Below, in pieces: positions 16,901 to 24,572 of a stretch of 64,000 bases of DNA (position 1 is its first letter; every line of letters begins with the position of its first letter). The notes beneath the pieces are model-generated. The model did not search any database. It had not been told where the DNA came from and was given only the letters and a program-made list of their open reading frames with translations. A program made the position numbers and the translations under genes. Source of the DNA: Candidatus Accumulibacter propinquus (GTDB lineage Bacteria; Pseudomonadota; Gammaproteobacteria; Burkholderiales; Rhodocyclaceae); NCBI GenBank assembly GCA_016714935.1, contig JADKBU010000050.1, forward strand, positions 1 to 64,000. Direction: 5' to 3'.

Positions 16901-18508
16901 CATCGTGTAGTCGTCAGGAACCACGACGATGTCATCGTTACGGATCGTGCCCGTGGCGCTTGAGGTACCCAGTATCAGCCCCGACGAAGGACTGGTCAGA
17001 CTGACGGTCAAGCCCTCGTCAGTCTCCACCTGCGTATCTCCGGCAATGAGCACCTGGATGGCTTTTGTCGTCTCGCCGGCCTGGAAGGTGACACTGCCCG
17101 TGGTCACGCCGGTAAAGTCGGCAGCAGTGGCCGCCGACACGCCGGATCCGGCCACTCGCCAGTTCAAGGTTTGCGCCGTACTGCCCGCTGCGCTGAGGCT
17201 GACGTTGAAGACATAGGCGGTCGACCCGCTATTGCCTTCGAGCACCGACGGTGCGCTGGCCGCAATCGACACCGTGACGGGGTCCAGTGCAACACCGGCA
17301 CCATCCGACAACTCGCCGGCGGTCTTCGTCACGTTCGAGAACACAAAGGTCTCGACATCCTTGACGATGTCCGAACCGGTGGCGCTACCGACGAAGGTGA
17401 AACCCTGGCTGACAATATATGAGAAACTGTATTCAGAAAAAGCGCCAGAAAAAACCACCGTGTCGTTACCCGTTCCCCCATAAAGAAGGTCGTTGCCGGA
17501 CCCCGCCACGAGAACATCGTCACCGCCACCTCCCGACAGCGAATCGTTCCCCATGCCGCCGTCGAGAGAGTTGTTCAGGGTGTTACCGCTGATCGTGTCG
17601 GCACCGGCGCCACCGACCGCATTTTCGATCGCGCAGGTGTATGCGATTGCAATGTTGTTGGTCATGCTGTTGCATGAGGAATAGGCACCTGGCGCGAGAT
17701 CGATGGTGCTGGAGGTAGACCATCCGCTCAGGTCGAGCGTATCAGTTCCCGCGGAGTCGTAAATCGTCAGGATCGGGTGGAGGTTTACCGCAAAGTTGTA
17801 GATTGCGGACAAGGTGCCGAAATCCGTGCTGTTAAATCCATAGGTGGTGTTGCCTGTACGCGTTGTCGTCTCGGCGCCATACATGGCCTGCAGGGCCATG
17901 ATGTCGTTGAGCATCGGAGTCTGGGGTGAATACAGCCTTCCGTCGGCACCGATCCAGTCAGCCCAGGCCACCAGACCCACCCCACTCGAGGAACCCGAAC
18001 CCCAGTTGGGTCCGAAATAGGACATCACGGAATAGACACCACTATCCTGGTAACTCGACGGCGTCCAGGTACCTGATCCGTTGTAGTCGCCCATGTGATC
18101 CAGGCCGAGAGCATGCCCTGTCTCATGAATGTAGGTCAGGAAAGAGTGCGCGCCAACCTGCGGCGCCATCAAGTCTGCATAAGCACGATTGAACCACACA
18201 CTGCCGGTCGTCGGCAGATAGGCATGGGCATAGCCAATACCGGTGGTACTCGTTCCGTATTCGATATTCGACGCACCGGAGCTGACTTCGAGGAAGTCCG
18301 GGGCGATGAGGTCATCCCAGGTTTGCAGTGCCAGCGTGGCGGCGGCCTGTTGACTGGCATTCAGACCCTGAAAGCCCGAGAGTTCCGAGCTACCATAGAT
18401 GCCGCTTGACGTTGTCGGGAAGGCGTACGTAATCGTACTTCCAGACCAATGATAGCCGGTATCGAGTTGAGCAAGAATTTGCTCTTGGGTCCAGGATGCT
18501 AGCGCCAC
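13970..18508 (-). CDS. Secreted M10 (serralysin-like) metalloprotease with Calx-beta, PPC and RTX repeats
   Basis: 1512 residues from GTG 18508, which has AAGGAG eight bases upstream. Residues 128-138 are HETGHALGLDH (HExxHxxGxxH zinc site), and SVMSYF near 160-165 is the Met-turn. An RTX block with GGMGNDSLSGGGGDD-type nonapeptides lies near 300-345, a Calx-beta domain near 420-520, a PPC-like domain near 555-650, more RTX repeats, then five 122-residue repeats at 782-1391. The C-terminus (VFNTAPNAASNKDTLIDF onward) resembles type I secretion signals. There is no Sec signal peptide. No secretion ABC transporter is encoded nearby. Likely calcium-dependent and extracellular; protease activity is inferred. 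Confidence 0.88.
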   Translation of the reverse strand: MALASWTQEQILAQLDTGYHWSGSTITYAFPTTSSGIYGSSELSGFQGLNASQQAAATLALQTWDDLIAPDFLEVSSGASNIEYGTSTTGIGYAHAYLPTTGSVWFNRAYADLMAPQVGAHSFLTYIHETGHALGLDHMGDYNGSGTWTPSSYQDSGVYSVMSYFGPNWGSGSSSGVGLVAWADWIGADGRLYSPQTPMLNDIMALQAMYGAETTTRTGNTTYGFNSTDFGTLSAIYNFAVNLHPILTIYDSAGTDTLDLSGWSTSSTIDLAPGAYSSCNSMTNNIAIAYTCAIENAVGGAGADTISGNTLNNSLDGGMGNDSLSGGGGDDVLVAGSGNDLLYGGTGNDTVVFSGAFSEYSFSYIVSQGFTFVGSATGSDIVKDVETFVFSNVTKTAGELSDGAGVALDPVTVSIAASAPSVLEGNSGSTAYVFNVSLSAAGSTAQTLNWRVAGSGVSAATAADFTGVTTGSVTFQAGETTKAIQVLIAGDTQVETDEGLTVSLTSPSSGLILGTSSATGTIRNDDIVVVPDDYTMTTATRGLVTVGGSAVSGVIETASDGDLFKVSLTAGYTYVFNLKRVGGALDPYLELYGSTLTAITQNDDASASITDSQIIYTATVSGTHYLAAKGDALSTGSYSISAIPCTGLTLNGDDSANTLNGSSGIDRLYGLGGNDTLNAGLGNDLLDGGTGADQMLGGSGDDVYLVDDSGDVVTESSTTGGTDLVRASASWAMSVNVENLQLEGTADLMGTGNTLANSITGNSGNNVLNGQAGIDTMNGGEGSDIYLIGAASEHAAAEISDSGSTGVDEVRFAATSAGTLKLFAGDRGIEQVVLGTGTAAVATTTGTTALNVDASALTKAITLVGNDGANILTGTAYADRIEGGGGVDVLNGLAGVDSMDGGEGSDIYLIGLASEHLAAEISDSGSAGVDEVRFAATSAATLKLYAGDSGVERVVLGTGTGAAATTTGTAALNVDASALANGVAMVGNAGANVLTGTAYADQIDGGSGDDILSGGDGVDSMNGGAGSDLYLIALASEHVSTEINDTGGSGVDELRFTASSASTLNLFANDKGIERVVLGTGTGAVATTTGSAALNVDASAVTKGITLVGNAGANVLTGSAYANRIEAGGGADLLIGGVGTDSMNGGEGSDLYLIALTSDHLAAEIADTGSAGVDEVRFTATSAGTLKLYAGDTGLERVVLGTGSDALADTTGTAALNVDASAVLKGITLVGNAGANILTGTTYGDRIEGGDGADLLKGLAGTDSMNGGEGSDLYLIARASEHTAAEFADTGSTGIDEVRFADTTAGTLKLYAGDSGIERVVLGTGTGAVATTTGTVALNVDALAMGNAITLVGNAGANLLTGTAYADQIDGGNGADRIIGGSGNDTLIGGQGNDSLTGGDGADAFVFNTAPNAASNKDTLIDFQAGTDHIDFSLLLFPALGGSTGDLGVEQFWAAAGAIKGHDADDRIVYNTTSGSLYYDADGSGSGAAVEIALVGISTHPTLDHGDFHLIA
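14336..16165 (-). repeat. Five tandem 366-bp (122-residue) coding repeats in the RTX protein
   Basis: The block beginning at the codons for GSD-I/L-YLI recurs at exactly 366-base spacing: units 16165-15800, 15799-15434, 15433-15068, 15067-14702 and 14701-14336. Each unit contains an SEH/SDH-xx-AEI segment, VDEVRF, GIERVVLGTG, ALNVDAS and an RTX-type NILTGTAYADRIEGG stretch. Copies are close at DNA level as well as protein level, so recombination could change copy number. Confidence 0.9.
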
Positions 18509-18515
18509 AGTACCA

Positions 18516-18533
18516 CTCCTTCAAGTAAGAAGG
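18516..18533 (-). promoter_or_regulatory. Hairpin covering the RTX ribosome-binding site
   Basis: In the minus-strand transcript CCUUC (18533-18529) can pair with GAAGG (18522-18518), with a six-base loop. GAAGGAG at 18522-18516 is the Shine-Dalgarno sequence for GTG 18508, so this hairpin would hide it. A CUCCU stretch at 18558-18554 is a second possible partner of the same site. Position just after the riboswitch suggests it is the expression platform. Confidence 0.55.
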
Positions 18534-18574
18534 CGGCAATGTCGAGGGCGCTCAGGAGATACCCAGCAAACTGC

Positions 18575-18681
18575 GCTGAATCTATGCAACCCGGCCGCCC
18601 TTCCTGAATTTCAGGTGAGGGCCCTCGGCTTTGCGTCCGGAGATTTCTCCCCGTTTGCCTTTGGATAAGATGCTATTCAGC
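18575..18681 (-). ncRNA. Candidate c-di-GMP-I (GEMM) riboswitch in the RTX gene leader
   Basis: Reading the minus strand, GGCAAAC (18659-18653) is followed by a GGGGA-GAAA-UCUCC hairpin (18652-18639), then GGACGCAAAGCC (18638-18627), a GCCCU/AGGGC stem enclosing CCUGAA/UUCAGG, and GGCCGGGUUGC. This is the order and near-consensus sequence of the c-di-GMP-I class: GNRA-capped P2, ACGCAAAGCC joint and closing GGGUU. GCUGAAU (18681-18675) and AUUCAGC (18581-18575) close the outer stem. It lies 67 bases upstream of the RTX start. The remaining gap to 18933 shows no gene; it must hold the promoters of this leader and of the plus-strand gene. Confidence 0.8.
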
Positions 18682-18933
18682 TTACACCTTATGCTCATCC
18701 TGTCAATACCCTGAAGCATGTTTTCTCGCTACTCGCCGACGGTAGGGTGCGGCAAAATACCGAAATCGGTTCGCACGCGGTAAGATGTGGTCCCATGATC
18801 ACCACCACCTACCGCGATGTCCCTGGACGCCGGCACCACCGTGGCCACCAGAGAGAATCGATCGAGTCCTCGCGCGGTCCGCACCTGGACAGGGGGCCGC
18901 CGCCCGGATTGGCGCGTACAGGAAGGGAGGCGT

Positions 18934-19260
18934 GTGCGGAAAGCAACCGCTGAGTCGCTCAAGAATGCCGTCGCGCTCGCCTACAGCCAAACCGACGCAG
19001 CACCGCGTGTCGTCGCCAAAGGGCGCGGACTGGTAGCTGAACAGATCATCGCCCGTGCTCATGAGCACGGGGTTTATGTGCATGAATCCGCAGAGTTGGT
19101 GTCGCTGCTGATGCAGGTGGATCTCGATCAGCGTATCCCGCCACAACTTTACCTGGCAGTAGCCGAACTGCTGGCCTGGCTTTACCAGCTCGAGAATGGC
19201 TCTTCACGACGGCCCGCACCACTCCTCACAGCCCCCACAGAAGAGAAGCCGGAACGGTGA
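18934..19260 (+). CDS. FlhB C-terminal-domain-like (YlqH/EscU-type) export switch protein
   Basis: About 108 residues from GTG 18934, preceded by GGAAGGGAGG; the open frame extends upstream to 18817 but that part looks like non-homologous sequence. It contains VALAYSQTDAAPRVVAKGRG, AEQIIARAHEHGVYVHES and LVSLLMQVDLDQRIPPQLYLAVAELLAWLY, the cytoplasmic domain of FlhB/YscU without the membrane part. The NPTH cleavage motif is absent. Free-standing copies occur with flagellar genes in many proteobacteria and may adjust export specificity. A ycgR-like gene follows 73 bases later. Confidence 0.8.
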   Translation: MRKATAESLKNAVALAYSQTDAAPRVVAKGRGLVAEQIIARAHEHGVYVHESAELVSLLMQVDLDQRIPPQLYLAVAELLAWLYQLENGSSRRPAPLLTAPTEEKPER

Positions 19261-19333
19261 TGTTGGCGTGGTCGGTGACCCCGGCAGCGGTTTTGCTTTA
19301 AACTGCCGACTCCAGCTGATTCCGGAAGAACCA

Positions 19334-20137
19334 ATGGAAGAAACTGACGTTCAGGCACAGGCAGAACAGACGCCGATTCGATTCGAGATCGAACGGCCTG
19401 AGGATTACAGTCAATACCTCCTGCATTCCAAAGCAGAGATCGTTGCCGTCCTGCGCGCGCTGATCGAGCGACGGGCACTGGTCAGCGTCTACTTCAACCA
19501 GGCCAGGTCCTTTCTGCTCACCTCAGTGCTGAATATCGATACGGCAAGCGGTTACCTCATCCTCGAAGGTGGTCGTGAAGACACCATCAACAGTCAGGCC
19601 CTGCAGGCCGAGCAGCTTATTCTGACCGCCGCAGTGGATAAGGTGAAGGTGCAGTTCACCTTGCGCCACCTTGCCGAAACACGGAATGCCGGACATCCGG
19701 CGTTCCGTGCCGAATTGCCTGACCAAGTGCTGCGACTGCAGCGGCGCGAGTATTTCAGGCTCTCGACACCCGTTGCCAAACCGGTCAAGTTCGTCGCCAC
19801 GCTCAGGCGCGCCGATGGTAGCGCCCTGGTCCTGGAAGCATCGTTGCTCGACCTCAGCGGCGGCGGCGTTGGCCTGATGGCGACCCCTAGCCTGGCAGCG
19901 CTCCTCCAGCGTGGTGCCGTTCTGACCGACTGCAAGATGACGCTTCCTGACGAGGGCCTGCTGGTCGCCAACCTGTGCGTGCGCAACAAGTTTGACGTCA
20001 CAACCAAGAGTGGTTCCCGCTACATTCGCGTCGGCTGCGAATTCATTTCCTTGCCGGGAGTGAGGATGAGCATGGTGCAACGCTATATCACGCGTGTCGA
20101 GCGCGAGCGCAAAGCCCGGATCAGCGGCATGGGCTAG
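19334..20137 (+). CDS. ycgR: Flagellar brake protein YcgR, c-di-GMP receptor
   Basis: 267 residues from ATG 19334. An N-terminal YcgR domain (about 10-125) precedes a PilZ domain. The c-di-GMP-binding signatures are RREYFR near residue 137 (RxxxR) and DLSGGGVG near residue 173 (D/NxSxxG). YcgR binds c-di-GMP and then the flagellar motor, slowing rotation. It lies between flagellar-type genes and a riboswitch-controlled secreted protein, so the local c-di-GMP theme is consistent. The open frame upstream of 19334 lacks family features. Confidence 0.9.
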   Translation: MEETDVQAQAEQTPIRFEIERPEDYSQYLLHSKAEIVAVLRALIERRALVSVYFNQARSFLLTSVLNIDTASGYLILEGGREDTINSQALQAEQLILTAAVDKVKVQFTLRHLAETRNAGHPAFRAELPDQVLRLQRREYFRLSTPVAKPVKFVATLRRADGSALVLEASLLDLSGGGVGLMATPSLAALLQRGAVLTDCKMTLPDEGLLVANLCVRNKFDVTTKSGSRYIRVGCEFISLPGVRMSMVQRYITRVERERKARISGMG

Positions 20138-20201
20138 GGAGATGGAGGCGCTCCAATAAAGCCAATCCCACCCTAGATCAATGAATGCTTGAAGCAGGGT
20201 T

Positions 20202-20220
20202 GGCGCGGCGGGTCCGCGCC
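20202..20220. terminator. GC-rich hairpin between convergent ycgR and frdD
   Basis: GGCGCGG at 20202-20208 pairs perfectly with CCGCGCC at 20214-20220 around a five-base loop. It sits between two converging genes and could end transcription from both sides. There is no U run on either strand, so intrinsic termination is not certain. Confidence 0.5.
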
Positions 20221-20241
20221 GCCGCGCCTAGAAAATAGCCC

Positions 20242-20610
20242 CTAGAAACCGATGGTCAGCAAGGCGTACGCTGCGACGACCGTACCCAGCATGGCCAACC
20301 CATAGCAAAGCAACTTGGCGCCGGTGCCAGCGTGAATACCGACATCGTGCAGACTGTGAAAGATGCGGTGAGCGGCGTGCCACAGGAAGAGTGCGATGAC
20401 CGCGAAGACAAAGCCCTTGCCGATCCAGTTCTGGGCAAAGGCAAGCATGCGCGGATAGCTCATGGTATCCGGCGGGAGCAGCAGGCCAAGTGGGACCGCA
20501 ATGCCGGTAATGAACACCAGCATCGGACCGAACAGCGCCGACAACATGCCGCCGGCTCCGAACAGTGCCCAGAAAATCGGTGCGTTGGAACGTTTCAGCG
20601 TCGGTTTCAT
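20242..20610 (-). CDS. frdD: Fumarate reductase membrane subunit D
   Basis: 122 residues from ATG 20610; the upstream open frame is non-homologous. Three hydrophobic helices are visible (APIFWALFGAGGMLSALF, FVFAVIALFLWHAAHRIFH, LLCYGLAMLGTVVAAYALL), with the FrdD-like opening KRSNAPIFW and the HAAHRIFHSLHDVGIH loop. With FrdC it anchors the FrdAB head in the inner membrane and provides the quinol site. Its start overlaps the frdC stop as ATGA. Last gene of the rquA-frdABCD group. Confidence 0.9.
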   Translation of the reverse strand: MKPTLKRSNAPIFWALFGAGGMLSALFGPMLVFITGIAVPLGLLLPPDTMSYPRMLAFAQNWIGKGFVFAVIALFLWHAAHRIFHSLHDVGIHAGTGAKLLCYGLAMLGTVVAAYALLTIGF

Positions 20611-21005
20611 CGTGCCATCCCCCATACCAGAGCGAGCAATCCGAGACTGGCCGCAGCCGCCACGGCAAGCCCGCTGCCGGTAATTGCCCAGGCCGACAGA
20701 CGCTGGCCGCCGACGACCACCGGCGGCATGGTCCGCGGCATGATCTTGAACCACGTGTACGTATGATAAGCGATGGCAACCAGTGCCAGCAGGTGGAAAC
20801 CGATGTACCACGGGTTCTTGAGCGCAGTGAGCCAAGCCGTCCAGGCGGCTTCCCCCTGCGACAGACGGACCAGACCGGTCAGCAGAATGGCGGCGTAGGC
20901 GGCGACGAAGAGGGCCGTTCCCTCATGAATCATGTACTCGACAAAGTAGGGATTCTTCCGCCACCAACCATCCATTGAGCGAACATAGGGACGACGCTTG
21001 TTCAC
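20607..21005 (-). CDS. frdC: Fumarate reductase membrane subunit C
   Basis: 132 residues, usual FrdC length. Family opening RRPYVRSMDGWWRKNPYFV, then MIHEGTALFVAAYAAILLTG, NPWYIGFHLLALVAIAYHTY and a third helix near 105-128. The His residues in the second helix may lie near the quinone site or a haem, if present. It belongs to the E. coli-type QFR with two anchor proteins rather than to succinate dehydrogenase. Overlaps frdB (21002-21005) and frdD (20607-20610) by four bases each. Confidence 0.9.
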   Translation of the reverse strand: MNKRRPYVRSMDGWWRKNPYFVEYMIHEGTALFVAAYAAILLTGLVRLSQGEAAWTAWLTALKNPWYIGFHLLALVAIAYHTYTWFKIMPRTMPPVVVGGQRLSAWAITGSGLAVAAAASLGLLALVWGMAR

Positions 21006-21757
21006 TTTGCACCTCCCTTCGGAGCAAGGAAACGCAGAAAATAATCCGCCGCGCTATTGGTCTTGTTCTGGTTGACGGCGTTGGCCGGGTCGACATGCTT
21101 AGGACACACCTCGGAGCAGTAACCCACGGCGGTGCAGTTGAACACCCCTTCTTCGGCATTGACCAGTTCCATGCGCTCGGCCTTGCCGCCGTCACGAGAA
21201 TCGACGTTGTAGCGATGCAACAAAGCAATCGCAGCCGGCCCGACAAAGCTGGAATTGAGGCCGAACTGTGGACAGGCTGCGTAGCAGAGCAAGCAGTTGA
21301 TACACGAACTGAACTGCTCGTAGGCATTCAGTTGCTCCGGCGTCTGCAGGTACTCGCCCTGCGCCAGGGTACGCGCTTCCTTCGGGATAATGTAGGGCTG
21401 GATACTTTCCAGCTTCTCGATGAAACCTTCCATACCGATCACCAGATCGCGCTCGATCGGGAAATGCGCGAGGGCCTCGACCCGCACGCGGGCCGGATAA
21501 TAGTCCCGCAGAAATGTCTGGCAGGAGAGGTTCGGTTCGCCATTGATCATCATCCCGCAGCTGCCGCAAATGGCCATCCGGCACGACCAGCGAAAGCTCA
21601 GCGAACCGTCGAGGTAGTCCTTGATGTATTGCACCCCCTGCAGCACCGACATGTCATCGGTAAACGGCACCTCGAAGACCTGTCGGTGCGGTTCCTTGTC
21701 CGTTTCGGGGTTATAACGCAGAACTTCGATTTCGATCGTCTTCTGGTGTTCAGACAT
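21002..21757 (-). CDS. frdB: Fumarate reductase iron-sulfur subunit
   Basis: 251 residues from ATG 21757. All three iron-sulfur clusters are readable: the [2Fe-2S] site in SCRMAICGSCGMMINGEPNL with the following SC, the [4Fe-4S] site CINCLLCYAACP, and the [3Fe-4S] site with NCTAVGYCSEVCPKHVDP. It passes electrons from quinol in FrdCD to the flavin of FrdA. It overlaps the frdA end by eight bases. The sequence is collinear with standard FrdB and shows nothing abnormal. Confidence 0.95.
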   Translation of the reverse strand: MSEHQKTIEIEVLRYNPETDKEPHRQVFEVPFTDDMSVLQGVQYIKDYLDGSLSFRWSCRMAICGSCGMMINGEPNLSCQTFLRDYYPARVRVEALAHFPIERDLVIGMEGFIEKLESIQPYIIPKEARTLAQGEYLQTPEQLNAYEQFSSCINCLLCYAACPQFGLNSSFVGPAAIALLHRYNVDSRDGGKAERMELVNAEEGVFNCTAVGYCSEVCPKHVDPANAVNQNKTNSAADYFLRFLAPKGGAK

Positions 21758-23537
21758 GGGACGCCTTCCTTTCCTGCTCGGCCTTTTCGCCTGCTGCACC
21801 GTAGGCGCGGGTACCTGGCTGGGACTTGGTGATCTTGACCGGGCCATAGTCGATGCGTGGAGGGCCGCCAACGACATAATGCGCCTGCGAATGTTTCAGA
21901 AAGTTCACGTCGTCGCGCTGCTCGAAGCCGTCGAGCCGCTGGTGGGCACCACGCGATTCTCGCCGGTGCAAGGCCGAATAAGCCATCGTCTGCGCTACAT
22001 CGAGCTGGTACTCGAGTTCGATCGCCAGCAGCCATTCGGTGTTCCAGACGCTCGATTTGTCTTCCAGATTGACTTTCCCGAAGCGCTCCTTGAGTTCGTC
22101 GAGTTTGCTGCAGGTCTTCTGCATCGTTTCCGCCAAACGGTAGATTCCGCAGCCATCTTCCATGGTCTGCGCCATCTCCTTGCGCAAGGTCGCTATGCGT
22201 TCACTGCCGCCGGTTCTGGTTTTCAGTGCAAGCACCCGTTGCTCGACGGCCTGCGCCTGCTTGTGCAGGCTCGCGGAATTTCCCGGCGCTACAGATCGCG
22301 CAAAACGCGCCGCTTCGACGCCTGCCACCTTGCCAAAAACGCAGAGTTCGGACAGGGAATTCGAGCCGAGCCGGTTAGCACCGTGGATACCCACGCTGGA
22401 ACACTCACCGGCGGCATAGAGGCCAGCCAGCGGCGACGCGCAGAGACCGTCGACGAGAATGCCGCCCATGGTGTAATGCACCGCCGGGCGGACCGGTATC
22501 GGCGCGCGAGCAGGGTCGACACCGAGAAACTGCTCAGCCAGTTCGTAGATTTGCGGCAAGCGTTCGCGCAGCTTGGCTTCGCCTAGATGGCGGAGGTCGA
22601 GATGCACCACCGAACCGTGTTGCCCCTCGATGGTGCGACCCTTCTGTTGCTCGTACCAGAAGGCCTGGCTCAAGCGGTCGCGCGGCCCGAGTTCCATCGC
22701 CTTGTTGCGCGGCGTCGGCTCGGCCGGCCCAAGACCGTAGTCCTGAAGATAGCGATAGCCGTCCTTGTTGACCAGAAAGCCCCCCTCGCCACGACATGCT
22801 TCCGTAAACAGCAGGCCGGTACCCGGCATGCATGTCGGGTGATACTGAACGAATTCCATATCCCGCAGGGGTACCCCGTGCCGGTAGGCCAGAGCCATCC
22901 CGTCGCCGGTCACCACGCCGCCGTTGGTGTTCTCGCGGAAGACCCGCCCGGCACCGCCGGTCGCGATGACCACCGATCTGGCCTCGACCAGGGTAAATTC
23001 ACCGGAACCAATCTCGATCGCGACAACGCCCTGGACGCGACCGTCCTCGACCACCAGATCAACGCAAAAATGTTCGTCAAAACGCTTGATCGACGGGTAT
23101 TTGATCGAGGTCTGGAACAGTGTGTGCAGCATATGGAAACCGGTCTTGTCGGCCGCAAACCAGGTACGCTCGATCTTCATGCCGCCAAAGGCACGTACAT
23201 TGACGTGACCGTCCGGCGTACGGCTCCACGGACAACCCCAGTGCTCGAGCTGAGTCAATTCCTCGGCACAGTGCGCCACGAAGTACTCCACCACGTCCTG
23301 CTCGCAAAGCCAGTCGCCACCGCCAACGGTATCATTGAAATGATAGTCGAGGCTGTCGGTCGGCAACTTGACCCCCGCCGAACCACCTTCAGCGGCAACG
23401 GTATGGCTGCGCATCGGATACACCTTTGATACCAGAGCGATCCTGAGGGCCGGATCAGACTCGGCCACAGCGATCGCTGCCCGCAGCCCCGCCCCACCGC
23501 CGCCCACGATCACGACGTCTGCCTTGTATATCTCCAC
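21750..23537 (-). CDS. frdA: Fumarate reductase flavoprotein subunit
   Basis: 595 residues. FAD-binding VVIVGGGGAGLRAAIAVAES is near the start, His45 in MRSHTVAAEGGS is the covalent FAD attachment, and EFVQYHPTCMPGTGLLFTEA, RPAVHYTMGGILVDG and SSVGIHGANRLGSNSLSEL are the catalytic and FAD loops. It reduces fumarate to succinate. Membership in an frdABCD set beside rquA points to the reductive direction under anaerobiosis. A 90-base gap separates it from the upstream rquA on the same strand, so the two could be cotranscribed. Confidence 0.95.
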   Translation of the reverse strand: MEIYKADVVIVGGGGAGLRAAIAVAESDPALRIALVSKVYPMRSHTVAAEGGSAGVKLPTDSLDYHFNDTVGGGDWLCEQDVVEYFVAHCAEELTQLEHWGCPWSRTPDGHVNVRAFGGMKIERTWFAADKTGFHMLHTLFQTSIKYPSIKRFDEHFCVDLVVEDGRVQGVVAIEIGSGEFTLVEARSVVIATGGAGRVFRENTNGGVVTGDGMALAYRHGVPLRDMEFVQYHPTCMPGTGLLFTEACRGEGGFLVNKDGYRYLQDYGLGPAEPTPRNKAMELGPRDRLSQAFWYEQQKGRTIEGQHGSVVHLDLRHLGEAKLRERLPQIYELAEQFLGVDPARAPIPVRPAVHYTMGGILVDGLCASPLAGLYAAGECSSVGIHGANRLGSNSLSELCVFGKVAGVEAARFARSVAPGNSASLHKQAQAVEQRVLALKTRTGGSERIATLRKEMAQTMEDGCGIYRLAETMQKTCSKLDELKERFGKVNLEDKSSVWNTEWLLAIELEYQLDVAQTMAYSALHRRESRGAHQRLDGFEQRDDVNFLKHSQAHYVVGGPPRIDYGPVKITKSQPGTRAYGAAGEKAEQERKASHV

Positions 23538-23626
23538 GCTTCATCCTTTCTCGTACCGGGCATCGCCGGCCACGATCATTGTCCGAAAAGCCCGGCCGCA
23601 CCAAACCGGCCAGACCCGCTGCTGCT

Positions 23627-24385
23627 CTACCCGCCAGCTTGTCGCTCATGCCCTGTTTCGGCAACCTCTAGCGTCAACATCTGATACATGCCACCAAAGA
23701 AGCGCTGCTTGCCAATCGAGACGAAGCCCCCTGCCTTCGGGAGCCAGGCCGTGACCTCCTCGCTGAAGAGGTCGCGGGCAAAGGGTTCCAGCCGGTCGAG
23801 GACCGGCTTCCAGAAGTACCGTAGCGGGTTGAAACGGCTGGGCGGAGCATAGTCCACAATGGTCAACGTACCACCGGGACGAACAACCCGCAGCGCCTCG
23901 GCCAGCGTTCGCTCGCGTACGGCCTGCGGCTGCTCGTGCAACAAGAAAAACAACAACGCCCGGTCAAAACTGGCATCGGCAAAACCCAGTGCTGCAGAAT
24001 CCATGCAGTGAAGTTTGATCGGCGCATCGCGTCCCAGCTTGCTGGCCAGATTCTCCAACTGGATCGGCAGGATATCGACGATTTCCAGCAACCCGTCCGA
24101 AGTTACGCAGTCGGCCAGCCGCGGCGTCAGGTCGCCGTACGCACAGGCAATCTGCAGCGTGCGCCCAGGCAAGCGGTGTTCGTAATCATGCAGCACCGCA
24201 TTGCACAGGCGTTTGTAGTTACCCCAGAGAATCAGGTTCACCAGCCATTGCCGCTCGAAGACATGTACCGCGCGCGGATGAACATAGGCCCACCAATAGT
24301 GGGCCTGCAGGTAGTGCGGCACGACAGGCACGGCCTTCTTTACAGCCACACACGTGGCCACAGGTCTATCGAAGCGATTTTTCAT
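23627..24385 (-). CDS. rquA: RquA-like rhodoquinone biosynthesis protein
   Basis: 252 residues. A SAM-methyltransferase-like fold with the RquA-type stretch HYWWAYVHPRAVHVFERQWL and NLILWGNYKRL at about residues 29-60, then LQIACAYGDLTPRLADCV in place of a standard GxGxG loop, and LRVVRPGGTLTIVDY. RquA is known to convert ubiquinone into rhodoquinone, a low-potential quinone that lets fumarate reductase run on NADH. Lying directly upstream of frdABCD strongly supports this role. UbiE-type methyltransferase is the alternative, less likely reading. Confidence 0.88.
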   Translation of the reverse strand: MKNRFDRPVATCVAVKKAVPVVPHYLQAHYWWAYVHPRAVHVFERQWLVNLILWGNYKRLCNAVLHDYEHRLPGRTLQIACAYGDLTPRLADCVTSDGLLEIVDILPIQLENLASKLGRDAPIKLHCMDSAALGFADASFDRALLFFLLHEQPQAVRERTLAEALRVVRPGGTLTIVDYAPPSRFNPLRYFWKPVLDRLEPFARDLFSEEVTAWLPKAGGFVSIGKQRFFGGMYQMLTLEVAETGHERQAGG

Positions 24386-24572
24386 AATGGAGGATGCCAG
24401 GGTTTACGTTCGGCAATATGCCTTTCGAGATCAGTGAGCCTGACCGGAGGTGCCGCATTGATTCCGCGCCGGCCGAGAAGTTCCATGGTTGATATTCTTT
24501 TGATTCTCTGGCCCACCGTTCACCCGCTCTGAAGTTGGGCATCCCGGAGCCGTCAGGCCGTACCCTACCCGA

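Noticed and set aside
23627..24385. Ordinary UbiE/UbiG methyltransferase
   Set aside because: The YWWAYVHP-type stretch, altered SAM loop and frd neighbours fit RquA better.
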